From Parabacteroides goldsteinii DSM 19448 = WAL 12034 (GTDB lineage Bacteria > Bacteroidota > Bacteroidia > Bacteroidales > Tannerellaceae), in assembly GCF_000969835.1 (NCBI RefSeq), contig NZ_KQ033913.1:185714-249713 (forward strand): a DNA stretch of 64,000 bases, in the 5' to 3' direction. The number at the start of each line of letters is the position of its first letter. The stretch's first letter is position 1. This document shows, one piece after another, positions 26,052 to 36,464 of this stretch. The position numbers were made by a program, and so were the translations under genes. The notes below the pieces were generated by a model. It was not told where the DNA came from. It made no database searches and saw only the letters and a list, made by a program, of their open reading frames with translations.

Positions 26052-26087
26052 AGGAAGTATGCAGATCAGGGTTTGAATATGGGACTG

Positions 26088-27869
26088 TTAATTCCTTGTT
26101 TCGTCAAGCTCCCACCCTGGTGACTGTATCAGACTTGGACGACATTTATCGATTTCGTTCTGAGGTATAGGCCACAAGTAATGCTTGTTTTCGAATATTC
26201 TCTTTTCTACAGTTATTCTTTCATAGAATGCTTCATCACGTATGCTTGTTCCTGCATTGATATTCATTCCGTGTATCCATGATCCGTCAGTCTGTGGACT
26301 GATTTTCCAGCGACGACAGTCATAATACCGTTGTGATTCGAAGGCCATCTCGATCCGTTTTTCATGACGGATTTTTTCACGCATTTCATCCTGACTCAGA
26401 CCTTTCGGCAGGTCAGGCAGACCGGCACGGTTTCTGATAGTGTTTAGGTAAGGATACGCTTTTGAAGGACCTTCATATTCGTTGATCGCTTCGGCATAAT
26501 TGAGGTATTGTTCACCCAGACGGAAAATGATCCAGGTATAGAGTGATTTTCCGTTTCCGGTAGGCAAGTCGTAATTTTCGTCAGATGCTTTACGAACCAG
26601 ATAACCGGTTTTAGTATAATCGGGCCCTGTTGTTTTTCCATCTTTTCCTCCTGGCCAGAATTCTATCCGACGACCTTTCCACATGGCACCGTTGTAATTG
26701 ACACTGGCGTAGAAACGAGGTTCACGGTCTACATACATATTATAGATATTGTCCGGATAGTACCCGTTTGGATCTGCTTTTGTACTGAACCCTTTTTCCA
26801 TATATCCCGAAGCCGGGTTGATAATGGGAGTTCCGTCGCCATTGTAACCCAGTATGGGACGTTCGCCGTTTGCCATATGATAAGAATCGACCATTTCCTG
26901 TGTCAGGCAGTAACCGCTCCATCCTCCCATGCCGTTTGGATTCATATAAGACTCGTGCAACCAGTTGTCCTCCATATTCTGGGCAAACAAGACCTCGCTG
27001 TTCCAACGTTTTAGAAACAGGTTCTGGTATGATTTCATTGGATCATTTTCTCTGTAGAGTGCATATCCGGCTCCTTCGCATTGATTAATACATGCCAGTG
27101 CAGCATCGGCTGCTTGTTTCCACAGTTCTTTGTCGGTACTTGTCGGGATTAGTTGTGTCCCGTCAGTATTTTTGAAATTCGCATAATCGGTATTCCCATT
27201 GAACAAAGGACTGGCTGCATACAGTAATGTTCTTGCTTTCAGAGCCAGGGCAGCAGCTTTGGTCGCCCGCCCGTATTGATTGGATGTCGCCTGCATGGGT
27301 ATCGGAGTGTTCAGGGCCCTGTCACAATCTTCTGTGATAAAGCGAACACAATCACCGACTGGCTTTCTTTCTATAGCAGAAGCGTTGTTAACATCAAAAC
27401 TTTGATCAGCGAGAGGAATCGGTCCGTACATGCGGAATAAATAGAAGTGGTAGAGAGCACGCAGGAAATAAGCTTCTCCGATCCAGGTATCTTTAGCTTC
27501 CTGATCCATCGGTGTTTTATCTATATTTTCCAAAAAAATATTGGTAATACGGATACCTTCCCAATAGATTTTCCAATTTTCAAAAGTTGTTGTGCTGGGG
27601 TTCCAGCTACCTTCGTTCAGTTTGTTACAGTATGGGTAGGTCCAGGTGATCTCCAACTCGTCGGAAGCTCCTCCGGCAAAACCGGCATTATCAGCCTGGT
27701 AACATTCCCTGCTCATGTGTGTGTAAGCAGATGTTAAAAACTTTTCTGCATAATTTCTGCTTTCAAAAACCTCCTGTAGAGTCATGTCTTCGTCAGGGGT
27801 TTTTTCTAAGTAATCTGCACAGGAACAAAGCAGTATAAACAATAGTGAACTATAAATATATTTTCTCAT
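26088..27869 (-). CDS. SusD/RagB-family outer-membrane lipoprotein (PUL 1)
   Basis: 593 residues from ATG 27869 (MRKYIYSSLLFILLCSCADY); the open frame extends further upstream but lacks a signal peptide there. The lipobox is LLCSC. SusD hallmarks include the early EKTPDEDMTLQEVFESRNYAE, WIGEAYFLRALYHFYLFRMYGPIPL, and the C-terminal IRHEKRIEMAFESQRYYDCRRWK. It forms the lid over the SusC channel and helps capture the glycan at the cell surface. It follows its SusC by 19 bases. Confidence 0.92.
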   Translation of the reverse strand: MRKYIYSSLLFILLCSCADYLEKTPDEDMTLQEVFESRNYAEKFLTSAYTHMSRECYQADNAGFAGGASDELEITWTYPYCNKLNEGSWNPSTTTFENWKIYWEGIRITNIFLENIDKTPMDQEAKDTWIGEAYFLRALYHFYLFRMYGPIPLADQSFDVNNASAIERKPVGDCVRFITEDCDRALNTPIPMQATSNQYGRATKAAALALKARTLLYAASPLFNGNTDYANFKNTDGTQLIPTSTDKELWKQAADAALACINQCEGAGYALYRENDPMKSYQNLFLKRWNSEVLFAQNMEDNWLHESYMNPNGMGGWSGYCLTQEMVDSYHMANGERPILGYNGDGTPIINPASGYMEKGFSTKADPNGYYPDNIYNMYVDREPRFYASVNYNGAMWKGRRIEFWPGGKDGKTTGPDYTKTGYLVRKASDENYDLPTGNGKSLYTWIIFRLGEQYLNYAEAINEYEGPSKAYPYLNTIRNRAGLPDLPKGLSQDEMREKIRHEKRIEMAFESQRYYDCRRWKISPQTDGSWIHGMNINAGTSIRDEAFYERITVEKRIFENKHYLWPIPQNEIDKCRPSLIQSPGWELDETRN

Positions 27870-27888
27870 AACATTCTTATATTGTTGA

Positions 27889-30800
27889 TTAAAAATTAAC
27901 TTGTAATCCCACATTGAAGGTCCGGGAAGTAGGGTAAGCTCCTGTTCCACTATTGGTACCGTCGTTAGATTCCGGATCAACGATCTTGATCTTATCCCAG
28001 CTATATAGGTTTAGGCCGTTGACGAAGAAACGCAGATTGTCGATGTTGATCTTTCGTGTCAGTTTCTTGTCAAGGGTATATCCTATCTCTGCATTTTTCA
28101 GTTTCAGGTATGTGCCGTCGCGCATATACAGGGTAGAGGTCTGGAAGTTGTTCTCGTTTTTGTTGTCGGTAATGGCTGGATATTTGGCAGTACCGGCAGT
28201 CTCCGGTGTCCAGCGATTCTCATAATATTCACGCAGGATATTGGATGATCCTTCTCCGTCCATGGATGGCCAGATGGTCAGCCCTGCAAGGAAGAGACTG
28301 GTACGGGTAGCTCCGGTAAAAAATATACTGGCATCGAATCCTTTATAAGAGATTGTACCTCCAAATCCATACATGATTTCCGGCATGCGCGGATAGCCGA
28401 TTGCTACCCGGTCGTAACTGTCGATAACGCCGTCATTGTTGATATCTTTGTACTTAATATCACCGGGCCTGACTTTTTCCTGGAAAGTTTGTTTCGGGCT
28501 GTTGGCAATCTCTTCGTCATCTTTGAACAAGCCTAGTGCAATTAGGCCGAATGGTTGGTCGATCGGATGTCCCCGGCTGTCCAGATAATCGTATTTAGGT
28601 AGCGGAGTATCGTTTTCTATGATTTCGTTGTGTGCATAAGAAAAGTTAGCACGCAAGGAGTAGAACACTCCGGAGGTCGTTTGATTTTTGAACTCCAGTG
28701 CTCCGTCGACACCATAGTTTTTGGCTTTACCCAGATTGCCCTGTGGTATCGAATTACCCAGATATCCATAGATATCGGGGATGCGCTGGCGCTCGATCAG
28801 GATGCCTTTTCGTTTTTCCGAGAAAGCATCGACCTGCAAAGATAGTTTATTGAAAAAGGATATGTCGAATCCAACATTTGCTTTGGTAGCTGTTTCCCAG
28901 GTAACATCGGAAGTTCCGATCTGTCCTTCCTGAATTCCTTGATACCAGTTAAAGGTTTGTCCGAACGGATAGCTGGGACCATTTTTGTCGATTGTTGTCA
29001 AATATAGAAAACGGCGGGCATTGTTGGAGATGTCATTCCCGACTTTACCGATAGACCCTCTGATCTTCAGGTTATCAATGAATGATGCTTTCCAGAAAGC
29101 TTCGTTTGAGAGTACCCAGCCTGCTGATATAGACGGGAAAAAACCATAACGTTTTCCTTTGGGGAACTGTTCCGAACCGTTATACCCGAAATTGAATTCG
29201 GTCAGGTAGCGGTGGTCATAGTCATATGTGAAGCGTCCGGCAAGTCCCTGTCGACGATAAGGGAGATTCAGAATAGAACTACTGGCATTTATGTCAACAT
29301 AATCGCGGCGGTTGTATAGCAACATGGCGGATACATTATGTATTTTATTAAATGCCCGGTCGTAATTCAGCGATGCTTCCGAATACAATGCGCGGTTAGA
29401 GCTATTTCCGGAACTGTAGGTCATTGGTGTTGCTTCACGTAATACCGTATATTGATCATTGCCATTTTCATCTTTTCCCAAATACTGTTTTACTTCAAAC
29501 ACTTTTGAACGAGTGTTCCATGCATCCGAATAATAATCGTAGGAGAAACGTCCACTGAGTGATAAACCTTTGCTCACGAGTTCCGATAGGTCCCATTTAA
29601 CGCCGAATGTGCTCTGTAAGGTATTCCGGTTGTTTACCTTATATCCGGACTGTGTCATCACAGCCCACGGATTGGAACCAAGAAAAGACATGATGCCTCC
29701 CACGGAACCATCCGGATTTTGTTTCGGAAACGCTAACGGAGGAGTTGCACGCAGATTATAATAGATATCATATTGTCCCATGTTCGGATAGTTTCCTTTC
29801 TGAATGATACCACCAATACCCAGGTCGATGAGGAAGTGTTTTGTCAGGTTGATTTCTATGCGTGACCGGAAGTTATAGCGATCTACCCGTACATTGGTAT
29901 TATAGTTGTTTTCGCTGTCAGTTTTATACAATCCTCCCAATGTAGTGTAGCCGGCATTGACGAAATAGCGGACAATCTCAGAACCTCCGGTGACGTTCAT
30001 GTTGGTGATGTTCTGGAATGTATTCTTTTTCAGGATTTCATTAACCCAGTCTACATTCGGATGCAGATAAGGATCGCTGCCATCAGCATACAGAGCGATA
30101 TCCGTATCCGTATAGCGGGCTGGCTTACCTACATTAGCACGCCCTTCGTTGATCAATCCTGCATATTCAGCGCTGTTGATGTATTCCGGTAATCTCAGGG
30201 CTTGTACAGCAGCGAACTCTGTACGGATCGAAACTTTCGGTTTGCCTATCTCTCCGCGCTTGGTTGTGATCAGGATTACACCATTGGCGCCCTTCACTCC
30301 ATAAACGGCTGTGGCGGAAGCATCTTTCAGGATGGAAATACTTTCGATTTCTTCCGTATTGATATTGTTCATATCACGTTCGATACCATCGACAAGGATT
30401 AGCGGATTGCGGTTTACCCAAGAAGCTATACCCCGGATATAAACGCTTGCCTGATCGTAACCAGGTTCACCGGTTGCCTGGCGAGTAATGATTCCTGGCA
30501 ACTGGCCACCCAATGTATTTGACAGTGAAGGAGTGGCTGCTTTCTTAATCTCTCCTACGGAGATGTTGGATACGGAACCTACTACACTTACTTTTTTTTG
30601 TGTTCCGTATCCGACAACGACAACTTCTTCCAATTGTCCGACATCTTCCGACATCACGACATTGACGATTTCCCGGCTACCTATTGTTTCTTCCTTAGCT
30701 ACAAAACCGATATAGGAAAATACCAATATGGCATATTTGTCAGGAACGGAGATCGAATAGCTGCCGTCGATATCAGAAATTGTTCCGTTGGTTGTTCCTT

Positions 30801-31260
30801 TCTGTTGGATTGAGACACCGGCAAGCGGCTGGCCGTTAAAGTCAGTCACGTTACCTTTTACTTTGATTCCCCGGTTTTCCTGTTCAATCTGGGATGTGGT
30901 TGTTTTCATCTTTACATAAACTTGCTTCCCCGAAACGGAAAAAGTAATGTTCGTACCCCTGAAAAGTTCCGTTAGGACCTGATTTATTGTTCCTTTCTGG
31001 ATATCGATTGTTACTTTCCGGTTGAGGTCGATATGCGTGGGGTAGAAGAATACATATTCGCTGTTGTTTTCGATGACTGAGAATATGTTTTTGATACTCT
31101 CTTCATTGACATTCACTGTCAGAAGCTGGCTTTGTACATTGATCTGTAAAATACTGGCCGAAAGACTATTCCCGAAGAGAAGGAATAAAACGAGGACGAT
31201 TGTCCAGTGTATTTGCTTTACTTTAACTATTTTATGATACGATTTTTCTCTATTTTCCAT
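27889..31260 (-). CDS. SusC/RagA-family TonB-dependent transporter with STN domain (PUL 1)
   Basis: 1123 residues. Order: signal segment (about 15-37), an STN domain (about 40-115, QSQLLTVNVNEESIKNIFSVIE), a carboxypeptidase-regulatory-like domain (about 128-210, GQPLAGVSIQQKGT), EVVVVGYGTQKK, plug (SIRGIASW-type YIRGIASWVNRNPLILVDGIER), and a 22-strand barrel ending TFNVGLQVNF. The STN domain is the part that touches FecR-type anti-sigma factors, and a sigma/FecR pair lies directly upstream. It therefore should import an oligosaccharide and signal its presence. Confidence 0.95.
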   Translation of the reverse strand: MENREKSYHKIVKVKQIHWTIVLVLFLLFGNSLSASILQINVQSQLLTVNVNEESIKNIFSVIENNSEYVFFYPTHIDLNRKVTIDIQKGTINQVLTELFRGTNITFSVSGKQVYVKMKTTTSQIEQENRGIKVKGNVTDFNGQPLAGVSIQQKGTTNGTISDIDGSYSISVPDKYAILVFSYIGFVAKEETIGSREIVNVVMSEDVGQLEEVVVVGYGTQKKVSVVGSVSNISVGEIKKAATPSLSNTLGGQLPGIITRQATGEPGYDQASVYIRGIASWVNRNPLILVDGIERDMNNINTEEIESISILKDASATAVYGVKGANGVILITTKRGEIGKPKVSIRTEFAAVQALRLPEYINSAEYAGLINEGRANVGKPARYTDTDIALYADGSDPYLHPNVDWVNEILKKNTFQNITNMNVTGGSEIVRYFVNAGYTTLGGLYKTDSENNYNTNVRVDRYNFRSRIEINLTKHFLIDLGIGGIIQKGNYPNMGQYDIYYNLRATPPLAFPKQNPDGSVGGIMSFLGSNPWAVMTQSGYKVNNRNTLQSTFGVKWDLSELVSKGLSLSGRFSYDYYSDAWNTRSKVFEVKQYLGKDENGNDQYTVLREATPMTYSSGNSSNRALYSEASLNYDRAFNKIHNVSAMLLYNRRDYVDINASSSILNLPYRRQGLAGRFTYDYDHRYLTEFNFGYNGSEQFPKGKRYGFFPSISAGWVLSNEAFWKASFIDNLKIRGSIGKVGNDISNNARRFLYLTTIDKNGPSYPFGQTFNWYQGIQEGQIGTSDVTWETATKANVGFDISFFNKLSLQVDAFSEKRKGILIERQRIPDIYGYLGNSIPQGNLGKAKNYGVDGALEFKNQTTSGVFYSLRANFSYAHNEIIENDTPLPKYDYLDSRGHPIDQPFGLIALGLFKDDEEIANSPKQTFQEKVRPGDIKYKDINNDGVIDSYDRVAIGYPRMPEIMYGFGGTISYKGFDASIFFTGATRTSLFLAGLTIWPSMDGEGSSNILREYYENRWTPETAGTAKYPAITDNKNENNFQTSTLYMRDGTYLKLKNAEIGYTLDKKLTRKINIDNLRFFVNGLNLYSWDKIKIVDPESNDGTNSGTGAYPTSRTFNVGLQVNF

Positions 31261-31311
31261 ACATTTGTATCGATTTATCAGTTATACATTATTTATTTAA
31301 TGTGTGCTTAA

Positions 31312-31352
31312 ATGAAGTCGGGGGATATTGGTCGTATAGCCCGACTTTTTTT
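31312..31352. terminator. Hairpin between fecR and susC of PUL 1
   Basis: AAGTCGGG (31315-31322) pairs with CCCGACTT (31340-31347); T-run on the plus strand, A-run on the minus strand. It separates the regulator pair from the transport operon. Confidence 0.5.
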
Positions 31353-31387
31353 ATGTGTTTTTTATCCCATGATATTTCCTCCTTTCT

Positions 31388-32599
31388 TTATTTACAATTA
31401 ATACTATATTTATTATTCTCGTCTTTTGTGTATTCTATGTTAGTGAGTCCTTTCATGCCGTCCAGTAATTCATCGAAACTTTGTTTCAGGTCAAGCTTAC
31501 CTGAGTAGCGGGTACTGCTTTTACCGTTAAATTCGATCTGTATGCCGTAGTATCTGGAAAGACCATCCAATACTTCATCTAGTGATTTGTCGTTATAAAT
31601 ATAAAGACCATGTATCCAGGATATGAAATTATAAGTATCTACCTGGCTAACACGTGCTTTGTGATTATTTACTTCATACATCTGGTTAGGGGAAAGGGCG
31701 ACTTCTTCATTTTCCGGATTACGATTATCGACTGCAACTGAACCGGAAACCAAGACGATTCTTTCGAGTGTTTCATCCGAATAAGACATAACATTAAATT
31801 TAGTCCCCAATACACGCACATCCAGATTTCTGGTTTTTACAAAGAAAGGTCGTTCCTTATCAGGGGTAACTTCGATATAAATTTCTCCATTGACAAAAAT
31901 CTCTCTCTTATCTTTCTGGAATTCTTTGGGATAGATAACCTGGGTACCTGCATTTAGCCATATTTTCGACCCATCGGCGAGGATCAGGGTTGATCGTTTT
32001 CCCTTTGGAGTTACTAATTGGTTGTAAACAAATGTTTCTTCTTGTGAGATAACTTCTTCCTTATCATCTTTTTGTACTGTAATGACTTTGTTTTGATTAC
32101 TATAAGAGATAGTTGCTTCATCTTCTTTCATGCGGACTTGCTTCTTATCGGAAAGAATCAGAACTGATTCATCTTCGGTTACGGGAACTGTATGGGTGGT
32201 CTGCAAGGCGAATGAAAGAATACTGTCGTCTTTGGCTTTATCTTGATCATAAATCCAGTAGGCGAAAAAGAGGATAACAGCCACAGAGGCTGCGATCTGA
32301 ATGAATTTCCAAGGGCTGTGGAGAGTTTTTCTGATGGGAACATGTGAGAATGTATCATCGGATATCTGTTTCCATAATAAGGATATTTCCTCTTTTGTCA
32401 ATGCTTTTTCTGCAATTTCTTCATTCAGTTTGTCTATATATTTGCATGCATCTTCAAATTCTTTCGGATTTTTGAATGTCTGTTTTGCTTTTTCCCAGAA
32501 AGCTATAGATTCATCCGAAGGTGTTTTCATGGATTCCAGGAAATATGGATCCTGAAGAAAATCTTCATATTTGAATTTGATATATTTGTTCTGTTCCAT
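31388..32599 (-). CDS. FecR-family anti-sigma factor
   Basis: 403 residues. A cytoplasmic N-terminal part (about 1-105) is followed by a single membrane helix (about 107-125, IQIAASVAVILFFAYWIYD). The periplasmic FecR domain has TPKGKRSTLILADGSKIWLNAGTQVIYPKEF (about 200-230) and VRVLGTKFNVMSY. The C-terminal DUF4974-like part (SLDEVLDGLSRYYGIQIEF) follows. It holds the sigma factor until the STN domain of the cognate SusC signals. It lies between the sigma gene (90-base gap) and susC. Confidence 0.92.
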   Translation of the reverse strand: MEQNKYIKFKYEDFLQDPYFLESMKTPSDESIAFWEKAKQTFKNPKEFEDACKYIDKLNEEIAEKALTKEEISLLWKQISDDTFSHVPIRKTLHSPWKFIQIAASVAVILFFAYWIYDQDKAKDDSILSFALQTTHTVPVTEDESVLILSDKKQVRMKEDEATISYSNQNKVITVQKDDKEEVISQEETFVYNQLVTPKGKRSTLILADGSKIWLNAGTQVIYPKEFQKDKREIFVNGEIYIEVTPDKERPFFVKTRNLDVRVLGTKFNVMSYSDETLERIVLVSGSVAVDNRNPENEEVALSPNQMYEVNNHKARVSQVDTYNFISWIHGLYIYNDKSLDEVLDGLSRYYGIQIEFNGKSSTRYSGKLDLKQSFDELLDGMKGLTNIEYTKDENNKYSINCK

Positions 32600-32689
32600 G
32601 GCATTATTTTGCTTTATTTTAGAACAGGACGGATGAAGTATTTTTATATACTCATTTATTTCGGGAAAAAATAAAATAATTTTTATTTC

Positions 32690-33250
32690 TCAGATCAGCA
32701 GATAGAGAAGGCTGGAATTCCGGATTTTAGTGAGGGCGCGTTGGATCAGGTTGACCACGGATTGATAGTTCATATCCATTAGTTCGCAAATGTCTTTGAT
32801 ATCCATGCCCTCTATAAAGCGATAAAATATGGCTTTGCGCTGTCTCAGTGTCAGTACAGACATCAAATCTTTTACTTTTTGTTGTGCAAGGAAAGCCTCT
32901 TCGCGATCTAAAAACTCATCTTCAGCGCTGGCCGTTTTATTCTCTAATGGTTGAAGATTGTCTGTTGTAGCTATTTTTGAATTCTTTCTGAATTCGTCGA
33001 TCAAGATATTTTTCAGGAGGACGAACAGGTAAATTTTTACGTTTTTTATCTCACTAATGTTATTCCGCCCGTTGTATAGTTTAACAAAAAGGTCATGAAT
33101 GGAATCTTTTACCAGCTCCCGGTCGGAAGTAAATTGTAGACCGTATAAAAAGAGACTTTGGACATATTTTTGATAGACTTCGGAAAAAGCCTCATTGTCT
33201 CCCGCCAGAAAGCGGTTCCATATAAGTTTGTCATTTTCAACTATCTCCAT
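32690..33250 (-). CDS. ECF-type RNA polymerase sigma factor (PUL 1)
   Basis: 186 residues. Region 2 (LWNRFLAGDNEAFSEVYQKY and DRELVKDSIHDLFVKLY) and region 4 (VLTLRQRKAIFYRFIEGMDIKDICELMDMNYQSVVNLIQRALTKIR, shown as its key span) are clear. It is the sigma-70 family, Bacteroides expansion group type. It should direct transcription of susC onward when released by FecR. A -7 box lies about 40 bases upstream of the start. Confidence 0.92.
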   Translation of the reverse strand: MEIVENDKLIWNRFLAGDNEAFSEVYQKYVQSLFLYGLQFTSDRELVKDSIHDLFVKLYNGRNNISEIKNVKIYLFVLLKNILIDEFRKNSKIATTDNLQPLENKTASAEDEFLDREEAFLAQQKVKDLMSVLTLRQRKAIFYRFIEGMDIKDICELMDMNYQSVVNLIQRALTKIRNSSLLYLLI

Positions 33251-33288
33251 TTTTACAGGTCATAATTATGAGTTATTAACAGGGATTG

Positions 33289-33296
33289 CAAAGATA
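33289..33296 (-). promoter_or_regulatory. -7 box for the PUL 1 sigma gene
   Basis: TATCTTTG on the minus strand, 39 bases upstream of the ATG, with a TTTG about 21 bases further upstream. Confidence 0.6.
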
Positions 33297-33387
33297 AGGG
33301 TTTAATTTTGATAATATCAAATAAGGGGCAATTGGAAAATGTGGTAAATGTTTTTATTAACTGATAATCGGTAAAGGGGAGAAAATT

Positions 33388-33420
33388 AATCCCCCGGCAT
33401 CTGTAAAATGACGGGGGAAA
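33388..33420 (-). terminator. Terminator after the phosphodiesterase operon
   Basis: CCCCCG (33391-33396) pairs with CGGGGG (33412-33417), with flanking A-T pairs; on the minus strand ATTAATTTTC follows. Confidence 0.65.
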
Positions 33421-33479
33421 TCATAGTTTCAGTGTTTTTTATATACACTTTGTTTTTTGGGTTAAGGTAAAAACTCTGT

Positions 33480-34598
33480 TTAGAACAGCCGGACCTCTAA
33501 TCTCTTTTCCGGACTGATAATCATATTCTCGACCAGGTAAGACACCGATTGGTTGCTGTTTGCTTTAGGTTGTATGACAAGTATCGTTTCTCCAGCGGGT
33601 ATCTCGATTGTTTCCGGATAACCGTTTGCATTTTTATCTGTTTTCCGGAGGAGGAAGGGGACATCCGTATGGTTCACAATACTCCGGTATGAACGTTCGG
33701 GGGTGGAGTGGTGGACCGGTTTCATTTCGACGGAAGCCTCGAAGAACTTTTGCAGTAAATCTTCTTTTCCCATCAGAGTGTCATAGAACCATATCAGGGT
33801 ACGGCGGTCGAAAAGAGCTTCGCGGATTCCTTCTTCCGTGCGGTCTTTCGACAGGACAAGCGTCATCGGACGGTGGCTGGTGGTGCGGAAATCATATAAG
33901 CGTTCGATGACGTCGTGTACATCGGTGTTGCAAAGTAAGGTCAGGTTCTTTTCGTTTACCCAGTTCAGGGCGACCGGATACCATTCAAATTCGTTGAATA
34001 CTTCGATGCCGTTCAGCCAGCCTTTCTGGTAGAGCGTTTCGTGTACGTCGTGCCATAGGATAGAGTCGACACCCCATCCCGGATGATTCCATTGGATGAA
34101 GGCACCCTGGTTGTGGGCTTCTTCGATTGCTTTCATGTAATCTTTCTGGTCGAGCGCATTTACATCTTTGACAAACAGGGCGTTCAGATGTCCGGGAGGC
34201 ATCGAGCGAGTGATTTCGCCCCCTTTTATCAGGATGATTTCCCGGCGGTCCGCTTCCTCTTTTGCCAGGTCGAAGGAATAATTATGATTTCCTTTTTCTA
34301 CACCGGGACGCGCCGGCTGCCCTTCGATATGGTCGGTGATGGCGATGGCGTCGAGACCTTCTTCCCAGGCTTCCTGTATCCGCAATGTCGGCCATACGAT
34401 GCCGTCGGAGAAGATTGTATGGATATGGAAATCACATTTCAACAGGTTATATCCGTCTATTTCGGGTAACCGGATTTCCTTGCGTGCCTTCACTCGCTCT
34501 TTTCCTACTTTTATTTGTTTGGGTAGCGCATCCTGTGCATGGCTACATACGCTTACCGCCATGAATGATAAGGCGATTAATACATTTGTCGTTTTCAT
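33480..34598 (-). CDS. Secreted PHP-domain phosphodiesterase (Sb-PDE-like)
   Basis: 372 residues with a signal peptide (1-21, ending CSHA). A PHP metal site begins at LKCDFHIHTIFSDG (about 53-66), continues with DAIAITDHIEG and ends with NTDVHD. Such enzymes hydrolyse phosphodiesters with two or three metal ions; it matches my memory of the 'Sb-PDE family phosphodiesterase' name. It is the last gene of a SusC/SusD operon that contains no glycosidase. The imported molecule may therefore carry a phosphodiester (for instance a teichoic-acid- or phospholipid-derived headgroup), but this is an inference. A terminator follows. Confidence 0.8.
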   Translation of the reverse strand: MKTTNVLIALSFMAVSVCSHAQDALPKQIKVGKERVKARKEIRLPEIDGYNLLKCDFHIHTIFSDGIVWPTLRIQEAWEEGLDAIAITDHIEGQPARPGVEKGNHNYSFDLAKEEADRREIILIKGGEITRSMPPGHLNALFVKDVNALDQKDYMKAIEEAHNQGAFIQWNHPGWGVDSILWHDVHETLYQKGWLNGIEVFNEFEWYPVALNWVNEKNLTLLCNTDVHDVIERLYDFRTTSHRPMTLVLSKDRTEEGIREALFDRRTLIWFYDTLMGKEDLLQKFFEASVEMKPVHHSTPERSYRSIVNHTDVPFLLRKTDKNANGYPETIEIPAGETILVIQPKANSNQSVSYLVENMIISPEKRLEVRLF

Positions 34599-34646
34599 AT
34601 ATTTTTGTTTTTAGTATTATTATCTTATGTCTATGTATCACTTGTT

Positions 34647-36446
34647 TTATTCCCACCCGAACAACTGCGGAGCCAATGCCGGATTCAGGTCGACCTCGTG
34701 TTTCGGGACGGGGCGGTAATAGAATTTGGGTTCCTGGAAGGTACCCATGTCTTTAATCGTCAGGATATTTCCTTTTGTCCCTTCGGCCAGGTAAACAGTC
34801 GCATTCGTGTCATCGATTGTGCCGGTTTTGTAATATACCAGCTTTTTACCCAGCGAATTGGTTTCCTTATCCGCTTCGGCGGGGATATCCTGTGAGGAAG
34901 GAATCAGGTAAATATCTTCTACACCGTCGCCTGTCAGGTCGAATTTGCCTAAGGAAGGGAAGTAGAGGCCTTCGGGTTCTTTTTCCAGTAATTTGCCGGA
35001 TTTCCAGCGCATCAGGTCATCGTAGCGGAAACCTTCGAGGGCCAGTTCGACACGACGTTCGCGGCGTATCTCCTGTAAGGTGGAAGAGATGCCAGGGAAG
35101 GCTTTCTGCATGACCGGATCGGCTGCCGGATTCAATTTCAGGGCAGGGATGCCGGCACGCGAACGGAGGCGGTTGATTGTTTTATCCAAATCGTCCTGGG
35201 TTAATTCACCCAGTTCGGCACGGGCTTCGGCATAGGTCAGTAGTACTTCGGCGTAACGCAGTACAGGGTAATCGATGCCCAGGTAATAATCCTCGTCCTT
35301 ATTATTGATGAAACCTTTGATTTGGTGGTAGCCGGAGAAGTTCTTGTTCAGATTCTGCACATAGATGCCGGCTCCCGGGGCATAGGTCATCGTGTTGATC
35401 AGTTCCCATCCCGGCCAGGCGAGTGTCTGCCACATACGCGGGTCGCGGTTCTGAAATTCTTCCACGAACTGTTTGGTTTCATAACCCGGCTGGGCGGAGT
35501 AGTAGGTACCATCTTTCATCAGGTAAGATTGTACCAGATCTTTGGTCGGGCAAGGGATATAATTACCGAACATGAAAGCCCAGAAGCCATTCCCTTTTAT
35601 CTTTCTGTCGAAATAAGTGGCCAGAATGATTTCCGGATTGCTGCTCAGGTCGGGGCTTTCAAACAAGGTGTGGTAATCGTTATCCGTATCGCCGGTCGTA
35701 TAGATACTGAAGCCTCCTTCGTTCATGATTTGGAGAGCGGCATCAGCGGCTATTTTCAGATAGGTGTTGGCTGAACCCTGCAAATTCAGTTCGTCGTGAT
35801 ATTTGCGATAGGTACCTTCGTACAGCGCATGGCGTGCCATATAGGTGAGGACTACCCATTTATCCACGGCGCCTGTCTCCTGGCCGGTCTTCACGTGCTC
35901 GGCGGCAAACCGGTAGTCTTCAAATATCTTCTGGATGACAACGTCGCGGGAGTCACGAGGTTTGTACAAGTCTTCGTCTGAGGTAGTCAGCGTTTTGTCG
36001 TACCAGGGCACGTCGGAGAAACGTTTTACCTTGTCCATATAGAAACGGGCCCGGAAGAAGCGGGCTACTCCCTGGTAATGGGCAAGCACGTCTTCGGCTA
36101 CGGTAGCCTTTTCGCAGTTATCGAGGAAAAGATTGATTGTGCGTAATTTCTCCCAGTCCCATCCGGAACTCACCGTTGTCGAATTGGCGTTGGTCGAAAT
36201 CATGATGTTCTTTACTTCCACAACGTCTGTCGTTGCCTGGTTGTCGGTTCCGGCATCGGCTGTGTAATTGTTGAAGTTTGGGAAGTCGTACAGGTTGTAA
36301 CAATACATTTTCAAGTCCTGCTCCGTATTGAAGTAACTGTCTACGCCAATCTCCGTCTGCGGATGGCGTTCCATAAAATTGTCGTTGCAGGAGGCAGATG
36401 CGAGGCACGTAAGAAGCGTTGCCAGGTAATATAACTCTTTTTTCAT
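34647..36446 (-). CDS. SusD/RagB-family outer-membrane lipoprotein (locus 2)
   Basis: 599 residues. Lipoprotein signal LATLLTCLASASCNDNF, then the family start FMERHPQTEIGVDSYFNTEQDLKMY. TPR-like helices with VARFFRARFYMDKVKRFSDVPWYDKTL and the C-terminal IRRERRVELALEGFRYDDLMRWK are classic. It pairs with the SusC 18 bases upstream. The C-terminus ends PALAPQLFGWE, also typical. It belongs to the operon with the phosphodiesterase. Confidence 0.94.
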   Translation of the reverse strand: MKKELYYLATLLTCLASASCNDNFMERHPQTEIGVDSYFNTEQDLKMYCYNLYDFPNFNNYTADAGTDNQATTDVVEVKNIMISTNANSTTVSSGWDWEKLRTINLFLDNCEKATVAEDVLAHYQGVARFFRARFYMDKVKRFSDVPWYDKTLTTSDEDLYKPRDSRDVVIQKIFEDYRFAAEHVKTGQETGAVDKWVVLTYMARHALYEGTYRKYHDELNLQGSANTYLKIAADAALQIMNEGGFSIYTTGDTDNDYHTLFESPDLSSNPEIILATYFDRKIKGNGFWAFMFGNYIPCPTKDLVQSYLMKDGTYYSAQPGYETKQFVEEFQNRDPRMWQTLAWPGWELINTMTYAPGAGIYVQNLNKNFSGYHQIKGFINNKDEDYYLGIDYPVLRYAEVLLTYAEARAELGELTQDDLDKTINRLRSRAGIPALKLNPAADPVMQKAFPGISSTLQEIRRERRVELALEGFRYDDLMRWKSGKLLEKEPEGLYFPSLGKFDLTGDGVEDIYLIPSSQDIPAEADKETNSLGKKLVYYKTGTIDDTNATVYLAEGTKGNILTIKDMGTFQEPKFYYRPVPKHEVDLNPALAPQLFGWE

Positions 36447-36464
36447 TGTTGCTTTTTTTGATGA

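Noticed and set aside
27870..27980. N-terminal extension of the PUL 1 SusD
   Set aside because: It overlaps the end of susC and hides the lipoprotein signal; the start at 27869 gives a normal lipobox.
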